Assembly: GCA_031254155.1 (NCBI GenBank)
Contig: JAIRVA010000210.1
Coordinates: forward strand, 1 to 11,044
Direction of reading: 5' to 3'
Source: Propionibacteriaceae bacterium
GTDB lineage: Bacteria > Actinomycetota > Actinomycetes > Propionibacteriales > Propionibacteriaceae
DNA length: 11,044 nucleotides
This document shows positions 1 through 5,877 of this stretch, one piece after another. Numbering within the stretch: position 1 is the first letter of the stretch; every line of letters starts with the position of its first letter. The notes under the pieces were generated by a model. The model ran no database searches. It was not told the origin of the DNA and saw only the letters and a program-made list of their open reading frames with translations. A program made the translations under genes and the position numbers.

Positions 1-563
1 TACTTTTTTTTTTGGGTGTGTTTGTTTTGGTGGGTTGGCTGGGGTCTAAACAACCCACCACCCCCCCCCCACGGCGGGTTCTGATGGGCCTGATCTCCCG
101 TCCTCACGGACGCCGAGACGGCGACCTTGGCGACGCGTGACCAGCCGAACTCGCTGGCCGCCTCGGCGTAGGCGAGTCTGATTTCGGGGTCTTTGAGCTT
201 AGTCAGGAGCACGATGTTGTGTCCCCACGGCAATTGTCCAACAGCTTGTTGGACAATTGCATCCTCGGGCCACGCCTCGGCGAAAGATCGCATGTACATC
301 AGGTTCGCGCGCGAGAAACCGCCAAGATCAGGAAACTCCTGGCGAAGGTCATGGGAGAGACGCTCAACAACCTTCATGCCCCAACCCCGGCGTGCTTGCC
401 GGTCCAAGATGTCGCGCCCGATTCCCCAGTACACCCGCAGCATCGCGGTGTTGACGGCAAGCGCCGCCCGCTGCTGAGCTGATCGGATGCGGGCCTTGAC
501 TTCGATGAGCCACTGACCGTACCCCTCAGGGGGGTCGGTCAAAGTAATCGCTGGTTCGTTCAT
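1..563 (-). CDS. DUF1016 N-terminal domain protein (YhcG-like), partial, open at left edge
   Basis: The frame starts at ATG 563-561, preceded by a GAGGTGAG ribosome binding site (567-574), and stays open to base 1 with no stop. The first ~143 residues match the DUF1016 N-terminal domain as I know it: VNTAMLRVYWGIGRDI, then GWGMKVVERLSHDLRQEFP, GFSRANLMYMRSFAEAWP, IVQQAVGQLPWGHN and FGWSR. YhcG-type proteins are about 340 residues, with a C-terminal PD-(D/E)XK-type nuclease domain, and are often found in accessory regions near restriction-modification genes. Their biochemical role is poorly known. Here the family pattern ends after FGWSR (about residue 143). The rest is a non-family tail rich in Gly, Pro and Gln that reads through a G10 and an A10 run (minus-strand sense). 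So the nuclease domain is not visible: it is either beyond the edge after a rearrangement or lost. A perfect palindrome lies inside the gene at 230-260. Identification of the domain is confident; the gene being intact is doubtful. Confidence 0.85.
   Translation of the reverse strand, partial: MNEPAITLTDPPEGYGQWLIEVKARIRSAQQRAALAVNTAMLRVYWGIGRDILDRQARRGWGMKVVERLSHDLRQEFPDLGGFSRANLMYMRSFAEAWPEDAIVQQAVGQLPWGHNIVLLTKLKDPEIRLAYAEAASEFGWSRVAKVAVSASVRTGDQAHQNPPWGGGGGLFRPQPTHQNKHTQKKK
29..59. repeat. 9-bp inverted repeat next to C10 run at the left edge
   Basis: Arms 29-37 and 51-59 (GGTGGGTTG and its complement) enclose a 13-base loop. The repeat lies between a T10 run (4-13) and a C10 run (61-70). 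It interrupts the tail of the DUF1016 frame and has no U-tract in either direction, so I do not call it a terminator. It may belong to a low-complexity contig end. Confidence 0.5.
230..260. repeat. Perfect 14-bp inverted repeat inside the DUF1016 gene
   Basis: Arms 230-243 and 247-260 are exact reverse complements (GCAATTGTCCAACA on the left arm) with a 3-base spacer at 244-246. On the coding (minus) strand the repeat encodes AIVQQAVGQL, just before the LPWGHN motif. A transcript could form a 14-bp hairpin, and a DNA-binding dimer could also recognise it. Nothing in the sequence shows which, if either, applies. Confidence 0.9.
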
Positions 564-999
564 CTGCTCACCTCTTGATGGGGGACACCTTGCGTGATCG
601 AACCGGGTATTCCAGACATCACCATGAGCTCAAGACTATCGGTTACCGCCAACACTCACCGGTCCGCGCGCCGAAGGAGCACCGGGACCGTGCCTGGGTA
701 GGTAGGGCCTAACCTCGTTCAGATACGCCAGAGCGCACGACGGCGGAGTAAGCCAACTGGCGTTCGAATGTGGTGGAGGGTTGAGATCACACGGCAGCGC
801 ACAATACCCAATACAGCTGCGTTTAATGGTTGCTGGGGGCACGCTAGCCAACATGAGTGAACTCAAAACCTGCCGCACCTGAGACTGGCATGCCAGAACG
901 ACTAGTGTCGTGAAGGTGGCCAGCACTCTTCCCAAGATGGCATCATGGCGATACTATTATTTCGTGGCTTTCCCCCACTTCACATCAAAGGAGATCTAC
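564..999. other. 436-nt gene-free stretch between DUF1016 gene and secreted-protein gene
   Basis: I find no convincing coding region here on either strand. A 99-codon minus-strand frame (636-935) has only a TTG start, no ribosome binding site and no recognisable domain. The stretch is less GC-rich than the rest of the window and contains no GTAC tetranucleotide. It must hold the divergent promoters of the two flanking genes. A candidate for the rightward one is listed separately. Confidence 0.6.
929..957 (+). promoter_or_regulatory. Candidate promoter of the secreted-protein gene
   Basis: A TACTAT -10-like box (952-957), overlapping TATTAT (955-960), lies 42 to 48 bases before the ATG at 1000. 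The hexamer 17 bases upstream (929-934, TTCCCA) is a weak -35 match. The predicted start of transcription near 964 would leave a leader of about 35 nt carrying the AAAGGAG ribosome binding site (988-994). This is inference from consensus only. Confidence 0.35.
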
Positions 1000-2025
1000 A
1001 TGAAAACTAGAAAGAAGGGGTGGTGACAGAGCGTAGCCATCCTTACAGTTGTGGCGCTATCCTTGGGTGTCGCCCCAAGCGTTTGGGCCGATGACGAGGC
1101 GCGCCTCGCAAATGACGCGGCAGAGATCGTTGATTCCGTGTCACCCGACGTAGCGCAGAGTGTTCCGTTCGTTGCCATGGGGACAGAAATCGTCGCCGAC
1201 GCTGGCGGTGCAGAGGTGCGAGTTTCCGCAGATTATGCGGCTGACGTGGTTCTCTCAGCTGCCGACTCCTCTTGGGATGGGACGGGATTGTTGGGACCCG
1301 TTGCGATCAGTCTCCCTAAGGAGATCAGGGGCAAACATGGCCAGGCGGTCAACAACGGAAGTATTGTCTATCTCGACAGTAGTGCGCAAGGCACTGACGT
1401 GGTCGTTCAAGCGACATCAGACGACGCGGTCAAGATTCACACAGTGACCAAGTCGAACGGCAGTGGGAAGAAGTACACCTACTCCTTTGGCGATGCGACC
1501 CCCGTGCTGGGAGCGGACGGATCTGTCATCCTCACGCGGAGCGTTTCCGGTAGTGGAGTGACCGGGCGGGTTATCGTGGCGACCATCGCGCCTGCGTGGG
1601 CTGTCGACGCGAATGGGAACCCGGTGTCCACCCATTACGAGGTGAGCAAGAAAGGGGAGCTAACTCAAATCATCAGTCCCGGCAAGAACGCCGTGTATCC
1701 TATTGTGGCCGACCCAAAGGTCGTCACCTCACGGGACTCCGTTGGGCACGTGGTATGGGACATTTACTTCAGCAAGTCCGAAACGAGCAAAATATCAGCA
1801 GGCGCAACTATCGCCGCCGCCGTCTTTGCGTTATCATCCCTGATCCCACTGCCGCCGTGGCCGGCCATAGCACAGGCGCTTGCAGGGGTGGCTGGCACAT
1901 ATGCTGGGATCGCCGCCTACTACCTGGCCTCAAATGCCTGTCTGAATGTGACCGCCACGCTGGCATCCTATGCGGTCGTGTCGACCCTCATCCCGTGGGC
2001 GTATAGAGGGGGGTACTGCGTGTGA
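1000..2025 (+). pseudogene. Secreted protein with YPIVADP motif and hydrophobic C-terminal module; in-frame TGA at codon 9
   Basis: The natural start is ATG 1000, with AAAGGAG 6 bases upstream. It gives MKTRKKGW, then TGA (1024-1026), then QSVAILTVVALSLGVAPSVWA and DDEARL. Apart from the TGA this is a textbook signal peptide: basic n-region, hydrophobic core, and a VWA cleavage site before Asp. After the TGA the frame is open for 332 codons. The next possible in-frame start, GTG 1051, has no ribosome binding site and would leave only 13 residues of signal core. The mature protein has a beta-rich, low-complexity first part. YPIVADP follows at residues 233-239; this motif recurs in uncharacterised actinobacterial secreted proteins. 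The C-terminal module (residues 265-341) is strongly hydrophobic, with Cys314 and Cys340 possibly forming a disulfide. The next gene overlaps by 4 nt. Typed as pseudogene because of the stop; readthrough or a sequencing error would restore it. Function unknown. Confidence 0.75.
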
Positions 2026-2282
2026 GCATAATGGCCTGGCTTCTTGTCGTGACTGGTGCCCTGCTCGGACTTGGCACAGCACTGTCTGCGAGTCGCCACC
2101 GTTGGGGTGCCGTCGCCTTGCAGGCGGGTCTCGTTCTGGTGGGCATGGCACTTCTTCTGGTCTTCCGACTGATGTGGGTAGTCCCATTTGCGCTGCCCTT
2201 CACTGCGTTCACCCTCGGAACAAAACTTGTGTTGTGGCTATCGCCGAGAACCCACTCCCGGGCGCGGCCAGAGGACCGATGA
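2022..2282 (+). CDS. Small three-helix membrane protein coupled to the secreted-protein gene
   Basis: The 86-residue frame starts at GTG 2022, which overlaps the upstream stop as GTGA. An AGAGGGGGG ribosome binding site (2005-2013) lies 8 bases before it, so translation is probably coupled. An alternative ATG at 2031 would remove three residues. Three hydrophobic segments are visible at about residues 4-22, 28-48 and 50-74. The tail is short, basic and polar (SPRTHSRARPEDR). I recognise no family. The arrangement, a small membrane protein tightly coupled to a secreted protein with a membrane-like C-terminus, would fit an immunity or anchoring partner, but that is inference only. The gene shares the lower-GC composition of its neighbour. 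Confidence 0.7.
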   Translation: MSIMAWLLVVTGALLGLGTALSASRHRWGAVALQAGLVLVGMALLLVFRLMWVVPFALPFTAFTLGTKLVLWLSPRTHSRARPEDR

Positions 2283-2406
2283 CACTAGACGACGGGCTGG
2301 CGGCGAACCTGCTGGGGGCCCTCCAAGCGAACTGTTGACTCAGCGTCAAAGTTGCCTCCCCGACCCCCCGCCAGCCAGCCCGCGACGAGTGTCTGGCTCG
2401 CGGCGG
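2283..2406. other. Boundary between low-GC segment and sugar-uptake operon
   Basis: These 124 bases separate two convergent transcription units. I see no gene. A short TTGAC/GTCAA inverted repeat (2334-2348) and the terminator-like hairpin described next are the only structures. Base composition shifts here to the high-GC, GTAC-rich style of the operon. Confidence 0.5.
2368..2406 (-). terminator. Terminator-like hairpin after the MalG-type permease gene
   Basis: On the minus strand the sequence right after the TAA stop forms a stem: CCGCC and AGCCAG (2393-2406, with a 3-base bulge) pair with CTGGCTGGCGG (2368-2378). There is no U-tract, which is common for actinobacterial terminators. Its position after the last gene of a convergent operon supports a termination or 3'-end protection role. 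Confidence 0.45.
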
Positions 2407-3288
2407 TTACTTGAGGGCACCGAGGGTCAGGCCGGATTGCCAGTACTTCTGGAGCAGGAGGAAGACGATGACGAGGGGTACGACGGACACGAAGGCCCCT
2501 GTCACGACCAGGTTCCAGACCTGGTCGGCACCAGAGGAGACGCGGGTGTTGATCAGCCAGGTGTTGAGGCCGACGGTGATCGGCCACAGTTTGCTGTTGG
2601 CCAGCATGACCGAGGGCAGGAAGAAATTGTTCCACGTCGCGACGACGCTGAGGAGCAGGACGGTGATGACGGCCGGCCGCAACTGGGGCAGGGCGACTGA
2701 CCAGAAGGTCCGCAACTCGCCCGCCCCGTCGACGCGCGCGGCGTCGGTCAGTTCGTCGGGCAGGGCATCCTGGCAGTAGACCCGGATGAGGTACGTACCA
2801 ACCGGGCTGAGCAGCGATGGCAGCACCACCGACCACATGGTGTTCAGCAGCGAGACCTGGTTGAACATGACGAACAACGGTACGACCAGCGCCGTACCGG
2901 GGACCATGACCGCGCCCAGGACAAGCATAAAGACGAAGCCCCGCCCCTTGAACTGGTACTTGGCGAACCCGTACCCCGCCAGGACCGATATGATCGTGGC
3001 GCCGCCGCCGCCCAGCAGGGCGTAGAGCAGGGAGTTGCCCAGCCAGCGCCAATAGATCCCGTCCTGATAGGTCGTGAGCTGGGTGATGTTGTCGAACAAC
3101 GAGAAGTTCTGGCCGAACCAGAGCGCCCCCGAAGAGGAAACGAACAGGTCGCGATTGCTCTTGGTGGCGGCGACGAGGACCCACCAGAGCGGGATCAGGA
3201 AGTACACGCAGAGGATCACGAGGAAGACGTGACTGCCGACGTGCTTCGGGTGATAACCGCCGACGGGCTGCGAATGATGCTTTGTCAT
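2407..3288 (-). CDS. Carbohydrate ABC transporter permease, MalG type
   Basis: A 293-residue inner-membrane permease of the CUT1 sugar-importer family, forming the translocation channel with the permease encoded just upstream. About six hydrophobic segments are visible, starting with VFLVILCVYFLIPLWWVLVA (21-40). The cytoplasmic EAA loop that docks on the ATPase is at about residues 180-204 (DELTDAARVDGAGELRTFWS followed by VALPQLRP), with the conserved AARVDGA and LP positions. The length is typical. ATG 3288 is only 4 bases from the stop of the upstream gene, and its GAGGTGA ribosome binding site overlaps that stop, so the two permeases are probably translated in concert. The substrate cannot be told from sequence. 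Confidence 0.95.
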   Translation of the reverse strand: MTKHHSQPVGGYHPKHVGSHVFLVILCVYFLIPLWWVLVAATKSNRDLFVSSSGALWFGQNFSLFDNITQLTTYQDGIYWRWLGNSLLYALLGGGGATIISVLAGYGFAKYQFKGRGFVFMLVLGAVMVPGTALVVPLFVMFNQVSLLNTMWSVVLPSLLSPVGTYLIRVYCQDALPDELTDAARVDGAGELRTFWSVALPQLRPAVITVLLLSVVATWNNFFLPSVMLANSKLWPITVGLNTWLINTRVSSGADQVWNLVVTGAFVSVVPLVIVFLLLQKYWQSGLTLGALK

Positions 3289-3292
3289 GATG

Positions 3293-4273
3293 TCACCTCA
3301 GTCCGTTGCGCTTGCGGGTCAGGAACAGGAAGATGTACGAGCCGATGAAGACGATCACCCCGAGCGAGAACGAGATGGTCGACGCGTAGTTGAAGCGTGA
3401 CTGGTTGAAGCCCAGGCTTGCCGCATACATGTTCGGCGTGTAGTCGCTGGGAATCGCGCTCTGGGCACTCGAGCGCAGGACCATGGGCTCGGTATAGAAC
3501 TGCAGCGTACCGATCAGGGAGAACACGGTACACATGATCATTGACGGTACGATGAGCGGCAGCTTGATGTGCCAAGAGATCTGGACATTGCTCGCACCGT
3601 CCAGGGTGGCCGCCTCGTAGAGGGAGGGATCGACCGCGCGGAGGGCGGAGTAGATGATGATCATGTAGTACCCGACCCACTGCCAGGTGACGACGTTGAC
3701 GAGCCCGCCGAAAACCCCGTCGGGCGACAAGATGGTGGGCGCCGACGCCCCGAAGATGCCGAACAATTGGCCCAGCGGGCCAAACAGCGGTGAGTACAGG
3801 AAGCCCCACATCAGGGCTCCCACCATGGCGGGTACGGCGTACGGCAGGAAGATCAGCAGGCGGGACACCCGGGCGAGCCGCGTCATCGCCACGTCCAGGA
3901 TGAGCGCGATGACGGCACCGAGGCCGATCTGGATCGGTACCATGACGAGGACGTAGAGCCCGACCCGCGTGAGGCCGTGCAGGAAGACCGGGTCGGTGAA
4001 GGCGGTGACGTAGTTGCCTAAACCCGTGAATTTCACCTTGCCAACCAGCCCTTTGCGCCACAGGGACATCCAGCCGGCGTAGATCAGGGGGGCGACGAGG
4101 AAGAGGACGAAGACCACCAGGAAGGGTGACACGAACAGCCAGCCCCACCACTGCCGCCGCGCCGCCGACCGCCGCGTCGTCGAGCGCCGCGCGGTTGACT
4201 GCTGCGCTGTTAACCGCCGCGCCGTTGAGCGCCGCTCCTCAAGTGGCCGCGTCGCCAAAGTCGACAAAGACAT
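3293..4273 (-). CDS. Carbohydrate ABC transporter permease, MalF type
   Basis: A 326-residue partner permease. I chose ATG 4273 because AAGGAGA (4277-4283) precedes it; a longer frame upstream has no such site and crosses an intergenic hairpin. The EAA loop is clear at about residues 220-240 (YEAATLDGASNVQISWHIKL then P), with the family's EAA, DGA and LP positions. Hydrophobic segments begin at residue 43 (WGWLFVSPFLVVFVLFLVAP). The N-terminal ~40 residues, predicted cytoplasmic, are unusual: Arg-rich near-repeats of five residues (STARR, LTAQQ, STARR, STTRR, SAARR). Many actinobacterial MalF-type proteins have a short basic N-terminus, but such a regular repeat is notable. The gene lies between the binding-protein gene and the MalG-type gene in one operon. 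Confidence 0.95.
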   Translation of the reverse strand: MSLSTLATRPLEERRSTARRLTAQQSTARRSTTRRSAARRQWWGWLFVSPFLVVFVLFLVAPLIYAGWMSLWRKGLVGKVKFTGLGNYVTAFTDPVFLHGLTRVGLYVLVMVPIQIGLGAVIALILDVAMTRLARVSRLLIFLPYAVPAMVGALMWGFLYSPLFGPLGQLFGIFGASAPTILSPDGVFGGLVNVVTWQWVGYYMIIIYSALRAVDPSLYEAATLDGASNVQISWHIKLPLIVPSMIMCTVFSLIGTLQFYTEPMVLRSSAQSAIPSDYTPNMYAASLGFNQSRFNYASTISFSLGVIVFIGSYIFLFLTRKRNGLR

Positions 4274-4294
4274 GAGTCTCCTTCCCCGGCGGGA

Positions 4295-4326
4295 GCCATG
4301 GCGTGAGGCCGCCCCCACGCCATGGC
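4295..4326 (-). repeat. Perfect 11-bp intercistronic hairpin between binding-protein and permease genes
   Basis: Arms 4295-4305 and 4316-4326 (GCCATGGCGTG and its exact complement) enclose a 10-base loop. It begins 9 bases after the binding-protein stop and ends 22 bases before the permease start. Hairpins in this position can stop 3'-exonucleases or end part of the transcripts, so that the binding protein is made in excess over the permeases, as described for malE-malF in enteric bacteria. That function here is inferred. Confidence 0.7.
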
Positions 4327-4334
4327 CAGACCGG

Positions 4335-5729
4335 TTATTTGTTGACAGTGAAACCCTGCTGGGTGGCGTACGAGACGATCGCGTCCTGGACCTGGTCCAG
4401 CACCTGGTCGGAGGTGATGTCGCCTTGGATCATCTTGGCGTTCGCCTGCGTCATCTGGTCGTAGTAGTACGTGGTGAACGGGCTGTAGACCGTACCGCTG
4501 TAGCCCTGGGCCGCTGGCAGGTAGACGTCCTTATTAATCTGCTGGCCGTTGAAGAACGGAGACGCGAGGTTCTTGAAGCTGTCTGACGTCAGCTCCGGCA
4601 GGTAGGTCGGGAACAGCGCGGCCTTCTCGACGCCGATCTTCCAGGCGTCCAGGTTGCCGAACACGTCGAGGGCGACCTTGGCCGCCAGGTCCGGCTGCTT
4701 GGCCTGGGTCGTCACGGCGAAGGTCGAACCACCCCAGTTGACCTGGGCCGGCTTGGCACCATTCCACTGCAGGATGGGCGCGGAGACCCACTTGGCGGCG
4801 GGATCGGCGCCGGCGATACCCGACAGGTACCCCGGCTGCCAGGCCGCGGCGACGACGGTCGCGTAGGTACCGTCGACAATCTTCGTGTACCAGTCCGTCG
4901 TGAAGGCGTCGTCCGTGGCGACCAGTTTCTTGCTGATGAGGTCGTTCCAGTACGCCTGGACCTTCTTGGCGGGGGCCGAGTTGATGTCGACGCCCAGCTT
5001 CTCCGGGTTGGCGATGTCGAAGCTGAACGTCGAGGCGCCCGCCTGGTTGTAGAGACCCTGCCACTCGGCGATGGCGTTCGGCGCGTAGTCGGTCATGTAC
5101 CCCTGGAACCCGGCGTCTTTCAGTTGCTGGGCGGCCTGGGCGAAATCTTCCCACGTCTTCGGTACGGCGACCTTGTACTTGTCGAAGATGTCCTGGCGGT
5201 ACATGAACCCGACGGGGCCGCCGTCGACCGGGATCGCGTAGACGCCGTCACCGGACGACGAGTCCTTCCAGGCGCCTTCGGTGTAGTTGGCCTTCACGTC
5301 GTTCGCCCCGTACTTTGTGAGGTCGACGAGCGCATCCTGGATGAGGTACCCGCCCAGGACCTCGTTCTCCAGCTGGATGACATCGGGGGCGCCGCTCTTC
5401 GCCTGGATGGCGGTGGTGAACCGGTTGTACTCATTGCCACCGGCGCCGACGTTCGACCAGCAGATCTGGACATCGTCGTGCGTGCTGTTGAACAGGTCGA
5501 CGACCTCCTCGAACGCTGGGTACCACGCCCAGACCGTGACCTGGGGTGCGCTGGCCTTGGTGATCTTGTTTGTGCACGAGCCGTCGCCGCCAGCCGCCCC
5601 GGTGGCCCCGGTGGTGCCGGTCGTACCCGTCCCCGACGGGCTCGAGCAGGCTGAGAGCAGGGTCGTGACCGCCAAGAGCGTCGCTCCGGCACACGCCAGA
5701 GCCTTCCGCCCGTAAGTATGTGACTTCAT
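4335..5729 (-). CDS. Sugar ABC transporter substrate-binding lipoprotein
   Basis: A 464-residue extracellular binding protein of the CUT1/SBP-1 type that would deliver a carbohydrate to the two permeases encoded downstream. The N-terminus is a lipoprotein signal: basic start (KSHTYGRK), hydrophobic core, and lipobox LSAC with Cys28. A flexible Gly/Thr/Ser/Ala linker follows to about residue 50. The mature part opens with VTVWAWYPAFEEVVDLFN and carries family-typical segments such as GAPDVIQLE, DGVYAIPVDGGPVGFMYRQD, PKTWEDF and WGGSTFAVT. Two extra cysteines near residues 52 and 92 could form a disulfide. ATG 5729 has AAGGAGG 4 bases upstream. The promoter and two operators lie directly upstream. 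No ATPase is encoded with it, so a shared MsiK-like ATPase is expected. The ligand is not predictable; a plant-derived oligosaccharide is possible but unsupported. Confidence 0.95.
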   Translation of the reverse strand: MKSHTYGRKALACAGATLLAVTTLLSACSSPSGTGTTGTTGATGAAGGDGSCTNKITKASAPQVTVWAWYPAFEEVVDLFNSTHDDVQICWSNVGAGGNEYNRFTTAIQAKSGAPDVIQLENEVLGGYLIQDALVDLTKYGANDVKANYTEGAWKDSSSGDGVYAIPVDGGPVGFMYRQDIFDKYKVAVPKTWEDFAQAAQQLKDAGFQGYMTDYAPNAIAEWQGLYNQAGASTFSFDIANPEKLGVDINSAPAKKVQAYWNDLISKKLVATDDAFTTDWYTKIVDGTYATVVAAAWQPGYLSGIAGADPAAKWVSAPILQWNGAKPAQVNWGGSTFAVTTQAKQPDLAAKVALDVFGNLDAWKIGVEKAALFPTYLPELTSDSFKNLASPFFNGQQINKDVYLPAAQGYSGTVYSPFTTYYYDQMTQANAKMIQGDITSDQVLDQVQDAIVSYATQQGFTVNK

Positions 5730-5771
5730 TCGTCCTCCTTGATGAAAAGCGTTGTAACGGGGAGATCCGTC

Positions 5772-5785
5772 GTACAGCGCTGTAC
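5772..5785. promoter_or_regulatory. Operator O1, perfect 14-bp palindrome for the LacI-family repressor
   Basis: GTACAGCGCTGTAC is a perfect palindrome with the central CG step typical of LacI-family sites. It lies just downstream of the inferred transcription start, 43 bp before the binding-protein ATG. With its near-copy over the -10 box it would let the adjacent repressor block transcription until the inducing sugar binds. Confidence 0.8.
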
Positions 5786-5793
5786 TACGCGGT

Positions 5794-5822
5794 AGTCTAG
5801 CGCTGTACTAAACCCTTGTCGA
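5794..5822 (-). promoter_or_regulatory. Promoter of the sugar-uptake operon
   Basis: On the minus strand, TCGACA (5817-5822, five of six -35 consensus bases) is followed by exactly 17 bases and then TAGACT (5794-5799, four of six -10 bases). Transcription would start near 5787, giving a leader of about 58 nt before the binding-protein ATG. The upstream operator overlaps the -10 box and spacer, and the second operator lies just after the start point. The geometry supports the call. Confidence 0.65.
5795..5808. promoter_or_regulatory. Operator O2, LacI-type, overlapping the -10 box
   Basis: GTCTAGCGCTGTAC shares 12 of 14 bases with the perfect palindrome at 5772-5785, including the central AGCGCT core typical of LacI-family operators (central CG). 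Its imperfect half, GTCTA, is the complement of the -10 hexamer. The deviation from symmetry is therefore explained by the promoter. Centre-to-centre distance from the other operator is 23 bp, about two helical turns. Confidence 0.7.
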
Positions 5823-5877
5823 GCTAGGGGCTACCGGTTTAGATGATGAGAGTTGGCGGCGGCGCGTACTGCCGGGG

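Noticed and set aside
193..477. Plus-strand frames of 65 to 94 codons at the left end
   Set aside because: They are antisense to the DUF1016 domain gene, whose translation shows clear family motifs.
636..935. 99-codon minus-strand frame with a lipobox-like LVVLAC near its start
   Set aside because: It has only a TTG start, no ribosome binding site, no recognisable domain, and a Pro/Ser/His-rich tail typical of random translation.
1051..1053. GTG 1051 as the true start of the secreted protein
   Set aside because: It has no ribosome binding site and would leave a 13-residue signal core without basic residues, whereas ATG 1000 has both, despite the TGA.
2285..3184. 299-codon minus-strand frame overlapping the MalG-type permease
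   Set aside because: It is out of frame with a clear permease and rich in Arg, Pro and Gly, with no membrane segments. It is a shadow frame.
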